A stretch of 64,000 nt of DNA. Origin: Belliella aquatica (GTDB lineage: Bacteria > Bacteroidota > Bacteroidia > Cytophagales > Cyclobacteriaceae). How positions within the stretch are numbered: the stretch's first letter is position 1; every line of letters begins with the position of its first letter. Location of the stretch: NCBI RefSeq assembly GCF_014637795.1, contig NZ_BMFD01000001.1, positions 1 through 64,000 of the forward strand, given 5' to 3'. The translations under genes were made by a program, and so were the position numbers. Under the pieces are notes generated by a model. The model saw only the letters and a program-made list of their open reading frames with translations. It was not told where the DNA came from and did no database searches. This document shows, piece after piece, positions 16,450 to 25,892 of this stretch.

Positions 16450-19332
16450 TTACCAAATAGCGTATCTCACACTAAGTGAAACTCTTCTGCCCGGTCTTAG
16501 GCTTGAGAAAATTTGATCATTTGCATTAAACATTCTGAATACTTCTTCTTTTCTATCATCCAAAAGATTGACAACGTTCATTGAAGTTTGTAATCTATCT
16601 TCTTTGCCCCAAGTTTTATTGATGTTAAAGTTGAGTGCATGGAAAGGTACCGTATAAGTATCTGTTCTGTTTCCAAAACCTACAAAATTCAATGTTGATC
16701 CCTGCACATTGTAAAACAATCCTGCTTCAATTCCAGAGATCATGTTGTTGTATGAAATACCCGTATTGATAATATAGGGAGCTTGACCAGCCATTTGTCT
16801 CGTTCTTGCTACAGTTTCACCTTCTCTTGATGTCAACTGTCTTGATCTAAATTCTGATTCAGACATATCAATTTGAGATTCTACAAAAGTCAAATTCGCA
16901 TTGAAGAAGAAGTTTTCCATTTTTGGAGTGATGAAACCAAGAGATTTTCTCAATTCCACTTCCAAACCTAAAACAGTACCATTACCAACGTTTCTTGGTT
17001 GAAATGCTCCAGGATCTGAAAGGAATTGAACCATTTCTATAGGTCTATCAAACATTTTGTAGAAAACACTAGCAGAAATGATTTCATTTCTTCCTGTGAA
17101 TTTTTCCCAACGCACGTCAAAGTTGTTGATTCTCGTAGCTTGAAGATTTCCATCCCAAAGTACTTCTGTTCCGCCTTCAGAAGTTTCTGGGAATAAGGCT
17201 CCAATAAATGATCTACCTGTTATCGGGTCTAGAATTTCTGCAAAAGACAATTCTTTGAATGATGGTCTTGCTATTGTTCTCGTTGCTGCTAATCTGATAT
17301 TTTGATCTTTTCCAATCGACTGAACCAAATTTAAAGTAGGGAAGAAATCCAAGTCATCAAGAACTTTTTCATTATCAAAAATAATGGTATTAGTCTGATT
17401 CGTACCTGTATAAAATTGTGTATACTGCTCTACTCTCAAGCCAACTATAGCTTTCAAATTTGGTAAAGGGTTGAACTCATTGGATACATAGGCACCCACA
17501 TTGGCCAAGTTTGAATTGTATTGATTTGGGTTGATTGGAATAAATGTAGGATCGTATCTGATTCCATTTCTATTGTCAGCTGAGAAAAGATTTTCTGGTA
17601 ACAAAACACGATTCGGATCTCCATCAAATTGTGTGTTGCCTGTGTTGAACTGGAAACTCTCGATTAAGAAATCTCTGTTTTTATATACATAAGCACCCCC
17701 AAACTTCAACTTCGCCGCATTTCCTTTGAACATGTAGTTATCTGTCAAGTCTACATTTCCAAATAAACTTTGTTCATCCAAACTTCTCCAAATCCTAGTA
17801 GGCAATCCTACTTCTGTACCTATTGTATTTGTTGGAACTCTAAACCTAGTAATTCTAACATCAGGATCATTGATTGTACTCAAAGTTGGAGAGACTTTCC
17901 AATTCAATTGCCATTTCCCATTGTTCAAGTAATGACTTGCACTAAGTAAAAGGTTAGTTAATGTACGCTCGCTGTATTCAACATTGTATTGATCAGCTTC
18001 AAATTCTGCACCTAGGTTGGTGTTAATAAAATTAAATTGAGCAACCTTAGACTCACCGCTCTGAAGTCTCAGCAAATTCAATTTGATCTTTGTGAAATCA
18101 GATTTATAAGCCAATCCAGCGATTCCTCCAAGCAATACGTTGTTTGTAGAATAGTCACCCCTTGATCTTTCTAAAGGCTCCAAAGTAAATTCGTTGGAAT
18201 TTCTTGGCTTTCCAAAAAGGTTAAACTCAGCATCATTGTAGTACTCTGACTCGTTTCTGTAAGTTAAGGCGAAGTTGTAACCTATTTTTTTGTTTTTTAC
18301 GTTCAACTGATCCCCAATAGAATAGCCGATACCAAAATCCATTGGGCTAGTTTGTCTTGAACCACCTAAGGTTGGATTAAATTTTCCTAAAATAGACTGA
18401 AAGAGCTGCCCTTTTTCAGAATTTGGACTTCCTATCACTTCCGCAAACTGTGGAACCTCGGACACTCCCGCAGTTGGAATAGCTCTACTCCCATCATCAT
18501 AACCCAACCAATCAGTTTTTCCCCCTTGTACTCCTAGAGCATTAGGATTAAAGTGCATATTTGGATTGTATCCTCCTGAGATATTCAAAGCCATAGTTTT
18601 TTCTTCAGGAAAATCTTTGGTTTCAATGTTTACAACTCCACCAGTAAAATCTGCAGGAAGCTCCGCAGTAAAGGATTTGGAAACTACAATATTATCAATA
18701 ACATTGGTTGGAAAAATATCCATTTGGATTGTATTTCTATCTGGATCTAGGCCAGGAACGTCAACGCCATTCAAAACAGTTTTGGTATATCTATCTCCCA
18801 ATCCACGAATGTAAACATATTTACCCCCTTCTACAGACACACCCGTTACTCTTTTGATTGCTGATGCAGCATCTCCATCACCAACTTGTCTAAAAGTAGA
18901 GCTCGAGATCCCATCCATAAGATTAGATGCATTTCTTTTGACAGACATTAGTGCTGCTTCTGTAGTTCTGATCGCCTCAGCAGAAATCGTCACCGTTTCA
19001 AGGTCTGAGGTAAATTCTGACATTTTCAAATTATCAAGAAGGAATACTTTCCCTGCTTCTACCGCAACACCTGGGATATCTATGGTATTGTAAGAAATGT
19101 AAGAAAGCTTTAAAGTGTGAACTCCTGCTTCAATTTGGATTTCGAAATCTCCATCAAAGTCAGTTACTGCACCAATTTGAGTTCCGACTACGAGTACTGA
19201 TACGCCATATAGAGGCTCTCCAGTAGATTCATCATAAATAGTCCCCCTAATCGTGCCTTTTTGAGCAAATGAATAGATCGGAGAGATTGTAAATATTATG
19301 GCAATTAAGGATAGAAATAATGACTTTTTCAT
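16450..19332 (-). CDS. TonB-dependent outer-membrane receptor, large
   Basis: The 960-residue receptor has a signal peptide (about 1-23, ending SFAQ), a carboxypeptidase-regulatory-like domain (about 25-115), a plug (about 130-245, with the GKYVYIRGLGDRYTKTVLNG stretch) and a large barrel ending in VRYAIW, an aromatic C-terminus normal for this family. Upstream on the same strand is a beta-helix lipoprotein gene, a frequent pairing in Bacteroidota. The substrate is unknown. Confidence 0.94.
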   Translation of the reverse strand: MKKSLFLSLIAIIFTISPIYSFAQKGTIRGTIYDESTGEPLYGVSVLVVGTQIGAVTDFDGDFEIQIEAGVHTLKLSYISYNTIDIPGVAVEAGKVFLLDNLKMSEFTSDLETVTISAEAIRTTEAALMSVKRNASNLMDGISSSTFRQVGDGDAASAIKRVTGVSVEGGKYVYIRGLGDRYTKTVLNGVDVPGLDPDRNTIQMDIFPTNVIDNIVVSKSFTAELPADFTGGVVNIETKDFPEEKTMALNISGGYNPNMHFNPNALGVQGGKTDWLGYDDGSRAIPTAGVSEVPQFAEVIGSPNSEKGQLFQSILGKFNPTLGGSRQTSPMDFGIGYSIGDQLNVKNKKIGYNFALTYRNESEYYNDAEFNLFGKPRNSNEFTLEPLERSRGDYSTNNVLLGGIAGLAYKSDFTKIKLNLLRLQSGESKVAQFNFINTNLGAEFEADQYNVEYSERTLTNLLLSASHYLNNGKWQLNWKVSPTLSTINDPDVRITRFRVPTNTIGTEVGLPTRIWRSLDEQSLFGNVDLTDNYMFKGNAAKLKFGGAYVYKNRDFLIESFQFNTGNTQFDGDPNRVLLPENLFSADNRNGIRYDPTFIPINPNQYNSNLANVGAYVSNEFNPLPNLKAIVGLRVEQYTQFYTGTNQTNTIIFDNEKVLDDLDFFPTLNLVQSIGKDQNIRLAATRTIARPSFKELSFAEILDPITGRSFIGALFPETSEGGTEVLWDGNLQATRINNFDVRWEKFTGRNEIISASVFYKMFDRPIEMVQFLSDPGAFQPRNVGNGTVLGLEVELRKSLGFITPKMENFFFNANLTFVESQIDMSESEFRSRQLTSREGETVARTRQMAGQAPYIINTGISYNNMISGIEAGLFYNVQGSTLNFVGFGNRTDTYTVPFHALNFNINKTWGKEDRLQTSMNVVNLLDDRKEEVFRMFNANDQIFSSLRPGRRVSLSVRYAIW

Positions 19333-19383
19333 ATTTCAATTTTGATTTTTTTACAGCTTTTTAAACGAATAAGTATTGAGAAT

Positions 19384-19426
19384 AAAAAAGTGAAAAGAAG
19401 AGATTGTGCATACAATCTCTTCTTTT
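19384..19426 (-). terminator. Perfect hairpin between the lipoprotein gene and its receptor gene
   Basis: The arms AAAAGAAGAGATTGT and ACAATCTCTTCTTTT are perfectly complementary around a 4-base loop, and a T-rich run follows on the minus strand. It could terminate the lipoprotein transcript, set an expression ratio between the two genes by read-through, or stabilise the mRNA. Confidence 0.7.
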
Positions 19427-19442
19427 GGTATTTAATAGGATA

Positions 19443-20948
19443 TTATTTCAAATCACTAAGCTTTCCTGCTTCAGCAGTCCAAGACCAACCAGCAAATACT
19501 GCTTTGTTTGCACCTACAGTGTTTTGATTAGCTGCTACAATACTTGCTTTTGAATCAACACCATTTCTGAATGCTACATTCAAAGGAACGCCTGTGGCAA
19601 GTGTAGCTTCAATGTTATTGAAAACAAGAACACCACTAGCTAGGTTAGCTAAACTCTTATCACCACTGATAGATAGATCACCTCTTCCACTAGTTGTTGC
19701 TGGATCTGGGAAACCAATGAAATATAGATTTTCAAAAGTACCTCTTGCTCCATCTCTGAAATCACCCATCTCAGCAGCAGGATGGCCAATGATCGAACCA
19801 TTTCTTAAAGTATGAGCTGCATTGAAAGAACCCTCAGGGCCATCAATTTCTAAAGCGTGGTCAGTAGTTGCTCCACATACAATGATGAAGTTGTCCATTG
19901 TTCCAGACCATGCTTGGTCAGTGTCTAAGGCATCATCACCTGAATTCCAAACAACCGCATTTGTTACATTGACAGTACCACCGAACCATTCAATTCCATC
20001 ATCTTGGTTTGCAACAACTTCTACATTTTCGATTATTGTTCCAGAACCTACGCCACCAAGTGTCAAACCATTGATTTCGTTTCCTTCACCAATATTAGCA
20101 CCACCATGTCTGATAGAGATGTATCTAATGACACCTGAGTTGTCATTGGCGATACTTCCACCATATAAACCATTGGTATCAGAAGCTGGTATACCTTCTA
20201 TTTGAATTTCTGAAACATCACCTGCAAAAGAACTAGTAGCTCTTCCTAAAACAATCAAACCACCCCATAACCCATCGATATCTGGATCAAGATTTGGACT
20301 AGCAATCTCACCAGCTTTGATTTCGTCTGCTACTGAAGTAAAGATAATAGGTGCTTGTGCTGTACCATTTGCGAAGATTTGACCTCCTCTAGCTACTACC
20401 AAAGCAGTTGCATTCGGTCCAGAACCAGCCTCACCTTTGATGATCGTACCTGCTTCTATGGTTAATTTACCACCATCAACAACAAAAATTCTTCCGCCTA
20501 GGATATATGTCTTATCAGCAGTCCAAGTTACTTCACCAGAAATGTTAGAAGTAACTCTTACAGTAGTAACTGCTTCTCTTACAGTCAACACGTGAGTTGC
20601 AGTAGCTCTAGAACCATCTGTATCTACAGCTTCAAATTCGAACACAATGTTATTTCCTGCATCTGCTGGAACTGCTGTGTAAGAGAAATCATATGAGGCT
20701 GTAGTTGCACCTGTGAATGTCTCAGTTGCGAGTGTAGCACCATCTTTTCTAACTGTCAAAGTTCTTAAACCATCTGGAGCAGTAATTTGAGCAGTTACTG
20801 GACCTAAAGTCGCTCCAGCATCAATTGTTGCAGTAGCAGGGATTCCAGAAATACTCACTGGAGAATCTGGAGTTTCTTCTTCTTTACAGCTTGTCAATAC
20901 CAAGAAGGCAGCGACGAACAAAAAGAGAGTTGAAGTAATTTTTTTCAT
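19443..20948 (-). CDS. Lipoprotein with Ig-like N-terminus and beta-helix domain
   Basis: The 501-residue protein has a lipoprotein signal (LVLTSC, Cys21) followed by an acidic linker. Residues about 30-130 look like a cadherin/Ig-type sandwich (VSISGIPATATIDAGATL, ending HVLTVREAVT). The rest has short turns rich in Gly and Asn with GGKLTIEAGTIIKG, GGQIFANGTAQAPIIFTS and GTIIENVEV, as in right-handed beta-helices. It is surface- or periplasm-facing. It precedes the large TonB receptor gene, so it may help capture the substrate. Confidence 0.85.
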   Translation of the reverse strand: MKKITSTLFLFVAAFLVLTSCKEEETPDSPVSISGIPATATIDAGATLGPVTAQITAPDGLRTLTVRKDGATLATETFTGATTASYDFSYTAVPADAGNNIVFEFEAVDTDGSRATATHVLTVREAVTTVRVTSNISGEVTWTADKTYILGGRIFVVDGGKLTIEAGTIIKGEAGSGPNATALVVARGGQIFANGTAQAPIIFTSVADEIKAGEIASPNLDPDIDGLWGGLIVLGRATSSFAGDVSEIQIEGIPASDTNGLYGGSIANDNSGVIRYISIRHGGANIGEGNEINGLTLGGVGSGTIIENVEVVANQDDGIEWFGGTVNVTNAVVWNSGDDALDTDQAWSGTMDNFIIVCGATTDHALEIDGPEGSFNAAHTLRNGSIIGHPAAEMGDFRDGARGTFENLYFIGFPDPATTSGRGDLSISGDKSLANLASGVLVFNNIEATLATGVPLNVAFRNGVDSKASIVAANQNTVGANKAVFAGWSWTAEAGKLSDLK

Positions 20949-21084
20949 TTTTTGAAAGTTTAGTATTGGTGTTTTTATTTTAACCGCTACAAAACTGACT
21001 CAAAAATGTGAGAGGAAAGAAAAATTGGAATTATGCTTTTTTTAAAAAACCAGACAGAATTTAATATTCTATTAAACTCGGCAG

Positions 21085-21116
21085 CAAAAAAATCCTCCGT
21101 TTTGGCGGAGGATTCT
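21085..21116 (-). terminator. Terminator of the MoxR gene
   Basis: The arms AATCCTCCG and CGGAGGATT form a stem directly past the MoxR stop codon. On the minus strand it is followed by TTTTTTT (the A-run at 21086-21092). Confidence 0.85.
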
Positions 21117-21135
21117 GTTTTTCAGCAAATAGGCC

Positions 21136-22107
21136 TTATTTCAATGTTACGCTTTTGTTAATGGGAATTTTATCAAGGATAATTCTGATCAAATCACGCG
21201 TGTTAATATTGTCTGCTTCCGCCTCATAATTTACAATGATCCTATGATTTAAGACATCTTCGGCGATCTCTTTGATATCCTCGGGCAAAACATAATCTCT
21301 GCCATCCATAAATGCCACAGCCCTCGCCGCCAAGTTCAAATTGATACTCGCACGAGGAGATACACCAAACTGAATGTATTTCGCCTCCTCTTTCAAGCCA
21401 TACTTTTCTGGGAACCTAGTCGCGAACACCAACTCAATGATATAATGCTCTAAAGGCTCTGCGATTTTCACTTCATTGATTTTATTCCTTATCTCAAAAA
21501 TATCTTCTTTGGAAAGAATCGCATTTACCTCTGAGTTGAAAGACATATTGGCCATTCTACGCATAACTTCAAGTTCATCGCTTTTGGATGGATAGTCGAT
21601 ATGCACTTTCATCATAAATCTATCCACCTGCGCTTCTGGAAGCGGATAAGTTCCTTCCTGATCAACGGGGTTTTGTGTAGCCAATACTAGGAATGGTCTA
21701 TCCAACTGATAAGTCGTCTCACCAATCGTCACCTGCTTTTCCTGCATGGCTTCCAAAAGTGCGGACTGCACCTTGGCTGGAGATCGGTTCACTTCATCAG
21801 CAAGGACGATATTAGAAAAAATCGGCCCTTTCTTTACTTCAAAATTGGACTCCTGCTGATTGTATATCATAGTACCTACCAAATCAGAAGGCAACAAATC
21901 TGGGGTAAACTGAATTCTCTTAAAATCTAAATGAAGTACTCTCGCGAGGGTATTTACGGTTAGTGTTTTGGCCAATCCTGGAACACCTTCCAGTAAAATA
22001 TGTCCATTGGTAAACAAGCCAATCAATAGTCTATTGACCATGCGGTCTTGACCTACTACAATTTTCTTTACTTCTTCTATGACTTGCTGAATCTTCTCCT
22101 GATGCAT
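21136..22107 (-). CDS. MoxR-family AAA+ ATPase
   Basis: The 323-residue cytoplasmic ATPase has Walker A GVPGLAKT (41-48) and Walker B VLADE (101-105), and the AAA_3/lid domain at its C-terminus. MoxR proteins act as chaperone-like ATPases, usually beside DUF58 and von Willebrand A-domain genes. No such partner is seen here, and a terminator follows the stop codon, so it is an orphan within this window. Confidence 0.93.
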   Translation of the reverse strand: MHQEKIQQVIEEVKKIVVGQDRMVNRLLIGLFTNGHILLEGVPGLAKTLTVNTLARVLHLDFKRIQFTPDLLPSDLVGTMIYNQQESNFEVKKGPIFSNIVLADEVNRSPAKVQSALLEAMQEKQVTIGETTYQLDRPFLVLATQNPVDQEGTYPLPEAQVDRFMMKVHIDYPSKSDELEVMRRMANMSFNSEVNAILSKEDIFEIRNKINEVKIAEPLEHYIIELVFATRFPEKYGLKEEAKYIQFGVSPRASINLNLAARAVAFMDGRDYVLPEDIKEIAEDVLNHRIIVNYEAEADNINTRDLIRIILDKIPINKSVTLK

Positions 22108-22397
22108 GAGATGTTAAATTATATATACTTGATGTGCTTATTATAAATTGTTTTTGTTGGCAGATTCCAATCCCTGTAATTAGTCAGCTGTCAACCTTCG
22201 ACGGTCAACAGCAAAGCCTCTGGCAAATAAGAACAGGCATTAAAAAGACAGATTTCCAAAACTCACTTCACCTACCAAAACGAGAAAGCTTCTTCAATCT
22301 TATCTTGGTGAGGTTTTTTCTTGATCCTTTTATCAAACGTAGGCTAAATTAGAACAAATTATGTTTTAAGCCAAAATGAATTTGTTGGTTGGCGATT
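22108..22397. repeat. Gap with a GTTGAC-type heptad hairpin
   Basis: At 22187-22212 the imperfect arms GCTGTCAACC and GGTCAACAGC (8 of 10 pairs) face each other. Units GTCAACC/TTCGACG/GTCAACA repeat with a 7-bp period. Related GTTGAC heptads occur at about 5723-5737 and 54366-54387. No ORF is supported. Confidence 0.45.
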
Positions 22398-22985
22398 TTA
22401 AACAATTTTTAACAAACTGAGGAGGGTTGTTCTATCCATTTCTCTGACCTCCCCAACTTCAAAACCTTCGATACTTAGATTTTCCATCGCATACCGGACT
22501 AACCTCAATGTAGGAAATCCTACTGCAGCTGTCATTTTCCTTACTTGACGATTTTTACCTTCGATTAAGTTTAATTCAATCCAAGAATCTGGAACACTTT
22601 TGCGGTAGCGTATCGGCGGATTTCTTTCTGGGAGTGTTGGCTCTATTGCTAATAGTTGTGCTTTTGCTTTTTTGGTATGGTACATTTTGCCATCCACATT
22701 GATATCTACACCTTTTTCAAGTTGGCCAATCGCCTCTACAGTGGGTATCCCTTCCACCTGTGCCAAGTAAGTGCGCTGATGTGCAAAACTTGGATTAAGC
22801 AGTTGATGATTCAGTGCTTTGTCATTGGTAATCAATAGCAAACCCTCACTATCCTTGTCTAAGCGCCCGACCGGATAAACATCCGATGGAAAATCTCCTA
22901 CTTCCTTCAAAGTATTCGCTTCCCCACTGAATTGGCTCAAAATCCCAAAGGGTTTGTAGATGATAAAGTATCTGTTTTGTGGCAT
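22398..22985 (-). CDS. RsuA/RluE-type rRNA pseudouridine synthase
   Basis: The 195-residue enzyme isomerises a specific uridine of rRNA to pseudouridine. The catalytic Asp lies in VYPVGRLDKDSEGLLLITND (GRLD motif), and the C-terminal KNRQVRKM segment is the second family signature. It lacks an N-terminal S4 domain and starts directly with NRYFIIYKPFG, as RluE (23S rRNA) does. RluE-like specificity is inferred from this architecture. The ATG at 22985 fits the family start. Confidence 0.92.
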   Translation of the reverse strand: MPQNRYFIIYKPFGILSQFSGEANTLKEVGDFPSDVYPVGRLDKDSEGLLLITNDKALNHQLLNPSFAHQRTYLAQVEGIPTVEAIGQLEKGVDINVDGKMYHTKKAKAQLLAIEPTLPERNPPIRYRKSVPDSWIELNLIEGKNRQVRKMTAAVGFPTLRLVRYAMENLSIEGFEVGEVREMDRTTLLSLLKIV

Positions 22986-23100
22986 GGATTGATGATTAGC
23001 TTACAAAGTAAAGTTAGGATAAATTTCTTTATCTCATTTTTGTAAATGAATCACTATGATAAATTATCTGAATTGAATTTCTTCATAGATAATGATTACA

Positions 23101-23889
23101 TCAAAAATAAAAATGGCTTAAAAAACTAGATTCATCTTTTTCCTGCTTATAGTAATATATGCCTATCAAAAACCTACTCCCATTTTGTAAGGTTTTATCT
23201 TCATCAATCCTTCTTTTTGTCCACATTGTATTCTTAAATATTTCCTTAAGCTCTTCGTCAATTGGATGATCGAACCCACTAATCTCAATAATTTCTTTTA
23301 CGCTTAAGTCTTGTGCAAAAATAATTTCGAATAATGCATATCTTTTATCGAGTGGAACACCTTTAAACTGCTCTAGCCTTTTACTAAAATGAATATCTGG
23401 TTGATAAAGTATATCAGATGTATAAGAGATATTTTTTTTCCTCAATAATTGAAGAATTTCAACTTCAATTTCTTGTTTCTCAATTTGCTTTTTAGATTTT
23501 TTTGTAGGGTTTCGCAAATGGAAATTATAATCGAGGTACAGAAATCCTGAACACATATCAATATAGACTTCACCGTTTTGATTTTTCTTGGAGTAGGCTA
23601 TTAATTTCGCTCCAGAAGGGATGAATATATCACAAGATGATCCAAAGCCTCCGTCACTTCTGCCATAAACTAATATAGATTCAAGTTTTTCACCTTTGAA
23701 TAATTCATTGACTTCAATGTCAGCCTTATACCAATGTTCATCCTTTTCATTTAAATATATATTGGTTATTGTAATTGCTGCAACAAATTCTGATGAAGTA
23801 TACTTTTCTGTTAGATTTGGAAAGTTACAGTCACAGCCAAAAACTCCGTAAGAGAAAAAGACAAAAGCAATTAAAAGTAGGTGTTTCAT
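23101..23889 (-). CDS. Secreted TIMP/netrin-like domain protein
   Basis: The 262-residue protein has a signal peptide (1-18), with the mature chain starting CDCNFP (Cys19, Cys21). This Cys-x-Cys start, followed by a strand with SSEFVAAITITNIY and later ILVYGRSDGGFGSSC, resembles the N-terminal beta-barrel of TIMP/NTR-like bacterial proteins. The C-terminal half (about 135-262) is charged and unassigned. The target is unknown. It lies apart from other operons. Confidence 0.65.
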   Translation of the reverse strand: MKHLLLIAFVFFSYGVFGCDCNFPNLTEKYTSSEFVAAITITNIYLNEKDEHWYKADIEVNELFKGEKLESILVYGRSDGGFGSSCDIFIPSGAKLIAYSKKNQNGEVYIDMCSGFLYLDYNFHLRNPTKKSKKQIEKQEIEVEILQLLRKKNISYTSDILYQPDIHFSKRLEQFKGVPLDKRYALFEIIFAQDLSVKEIIEISGFDHPIDEELKEIFKNTMWTKRRIDEDKTLQNGSRFLIGIYYYKQEKDESSFLSHFYF

Positions 23890-24429
23890 ATTTTTAATAT
23901 CATTTACACTTAAAAATAAACAATATATCTTTCATAACTAATTGTCACTGTCATAAATCACTCTTTTCGAACCCTATATCATTTGCTCAAGAAATACTTT
24001 CAAAATTTTATTCAAATGCTGTTGATAATCGACGCAAAAAATGCGGTGATTAGATAGGTTAATCGTTGCATGGGTTTAAATTTTTAGAAAAATTAGTAAG
24101 ACCCTAATTGAATTCCCATTTGTGAAAAGCAAAACACAAAAGGCAATTGCTCACAAACGGAACTTTAAAGAATTTTGATATTAGTCTTATAAGAAATCGA
24201 TAGGTTAAACTAAATATACTGTTACCAAAACGGTATCTATAATATTTTTTCTCCTTGATAATCAATTAATTAAAAATTCACTATAAAAATAATTTATGTT
24301 TTATGTTTTATGTTTTATGCTTAAAATTAAGGAGTCAAAAACTAAAAATAATTGCGCAGGAATTTTTAAGATTTTGTCACTGCCCTTTAGCCAAAAGTTA
24401 AATTATTTCAAAAACAAAATTATTAAGTT
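23890..24429. repeat. 540-bp gene-free AT-rich region with TTTATGT tandem repeat
   Basis: Four 7-bp units TTTATGT (the last TTTATGC) run at 24293-24320. No ORF is supported. The region precedes the Cys-rich peptide gene and must hold its promoter, but I see no clear TTTG/TAnnTTTG pair. AT content is visibly higher than in the flanking genes. Confidence 0.6.
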
Positions 24430-24663
24430 ATGTTAAGATTAAAGAAAGTTGCGATATGTGGTCTTTTTATTATCGGCTCCATTGGAATGTTTAATCCTCA
24501 GTTTTCTGTTGCACAAAATGGAGACGGAGAGTGGGTTTGTTGTCAAGCTCAAAGTGATGGTTGTTATGATATAATGGGAAATCATTGGGAATCTGATTAC
24601 AGATCTTATACTAAAACATGCACAATTTGTAATTGTGACGGTGATGAAGTTTCAGTAGGATAA
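24430..24663 (+). CDS. Small exported Cys-rich peptide (NVEALA-like position)
   Basis: The 77-residue precursor has a Sec-type N-terminus (about 1-29, with a hydrophobic core and a VAQ end). The mature part of roughly 48 residues has six Cys: Cys37-Cys38, Cys45, Cys64, Cys67 and Cys69. In Bacteroidota, small exported peptides such as NVEALA-domain proteins sit beside BF3164-type beta-propeller lipoproteins, and two such lipoproteins follow here. No NVEALA motif is present, so the relation is positional. Disulfides or metal binding are both possible. A strong terminator follows at once. The function is unknown. Confidence 0.75.
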   Translation: MLRLKKVAICGLFIIGSIGMFNPQFSVAQNGDGEWVCCQAQSDGCYDIMGNHWESDYRSYTKTCTICNCDGDEVSVG

Positions 24664-24670
24664 ATAAAGT

Positions 24671-24712
24671 AAAAAAAGCTAGATTCAATATTGAATCTAG
24701 CTTTTATATTTT
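24671..24712 (+). terminator. Strong terminator between the Cys-rich peptide and beta-propeller genes
   Basis: The arms AAAAGCTAGATTCAA and TTGAATCTAGCTTTT are complementary and followed by TATATTTTT. The hairpin lies 10 bp after the peptide stop codon and about 17 bp before the next ATG, so most transcripts should end here, with read-through giving less of the lipoproteins (inference). Confidence 0.85.
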
Positions 24713-24728
24713 TAAAAAAATAAAAGTT

Positions 24729-25811
24729 ATGCGAATATATATTGTTCTTATTTTGTTCATAATGGGCTGTTCATCTTATTCCAATAATCAGGAGAAAAGC
24801 CTTAAAACACAAATAATATTTAAAGAAAATCAAGTTCAAAGTATAAATTTGAATTCAAAAAAAATTGAATTTGAAAAAATTATAAATCCTGAAAAAATAG
24901 CTTTAAAAGGTTCTAAGCTTTTTATTTTAGAAAATATAAGAACTAATGTTGAGGCACCTTTTATACATATCATTGAAACAAGAAATTGGTCCTATTTCAA
25001 AAGTAAAGGAAAGGTTGGATTTGGGCCGATGGAAATTAGTTCAGCATCTTTTTTTGAACCAGGATTTAGTGATTCTACTTTTTTTACATATAGCAGCAGG
25101 GATAAAGCTTTGTCAGAATTCTCGTTAAATGATACAAGTCTTCTAGCTATTCGTCAAATCAAACAACCAGATAATTTTTTCTCAGTTGTAAATCTTTATC
25201 TATTAGCAGAGGATAGGTTTATTGGAATATCTGTAAATGATGAAAATAAATTAATAGAATTCAATACATCCGGAGAACGTATATCAGGATACGGAAATTG
25301 GGAGCCTGTTACAGGACACTCAGAGTTAAGTAATTTTAATCTCTTTGAATTAAATTCAGGATGGTTTAAAACTAATGATTCAAAGGATGTTTTTGTCAAA
25401 GCTTCAATCAAAAGAGATAAGCTTGAAATATTTAATTACAATGATCAAAGCTTTATTAGTGTTTTAGGTCCAGATTTAGAATTACCACCTTTTCAAGTTA
25501 GAGGTCCTGTTGGAAACCGAAGTTTAGATGTTCCAATTTCTAACCCATATCGGTACAGAGACGTTGCCATTATCGACAAAAAAATATTTGCCCTATATGG
25601 AGGTATTTCTGAATCACAGTATCGCGAATCTGGAGAACTTGCAAGAAAAATTTATGTGTTTGATTTACAAGGAAATCCTGAGTTTATCTTAAAACTAGAT
25701 CGTTCTATTAAAGGTATAGCAATTGATAATATTCAGAAAAAAATCTATGGAATTACAACAGACTTAAACCCTGGAATTGCAATTTTTGACATTCCAAAAG
25801 AGGTATATTAA
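24729..25811 (+). CDS. BF3164-type beta-propeller lipoprotein
   Basis: The 360-residue protein has a lipobox at FIMGC (Cys14). The body has repeating four-stranded segments with features of BF3164/TolB-like propellers: a GKVGFGPMEI-like loop near residue 95, RYRDVAIIDKKIFALYGG near 275, and a closing KIYVFDLQGNPEFILKLD...GIAIDNIQKKIYGIT blade. These are periplasmic or surface lipoproteins of unknown role. It lies downstream of the Cys-rich peptide gene and its terminator, and 81 bp before a second propeller gene. Confidence 0.82.
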   Translation: MRIYIVLILFIMGCSSYSNNQEKSLKTQIIFKENQVQSINLNSKKIEFEKIINPEKIALKGSKLFILENIRTNVEAPFIHIIETRNWSYFKSKGKVGFGPMEISSASFFEPGFSDSTFFTYSSRDKALSEFSLNDTSLLAIRQIKQPDNFFSVVNLYLLAEDRFIGISVNDENKLIEFNTSGERISGYGNWEPVTGHSELSNFNLFELNSGWFKTNDSKDVFVKASIKRDKLEIFNYNDQSFISVLGPDLELPPFQVRGPVGNRSLDVPISNPYRYRDVAIIDKKIFALYGGISESQYRESGELARKIYVFDLQGNPEFILKLDRSIKGIAIDNIQKKIYGITTDLNPGIAIFDIPKEVY

Positions 25812-25892
25812 TGTTTAAACAGACTTTGTTGAATCCATAGTTATCTTAAAAATAAGATGGTTACTCGACGTTCCACTTTAAACTATCATCCT

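Noticed and set aside
19822-20205. Open frame opposite the beta-helix lipoprotein gene
   Set aside because: The antisense reading of Gly/Asn-rich repeats gives Pro/Ser-rich chains without any domain; no promoter or start is convincing.
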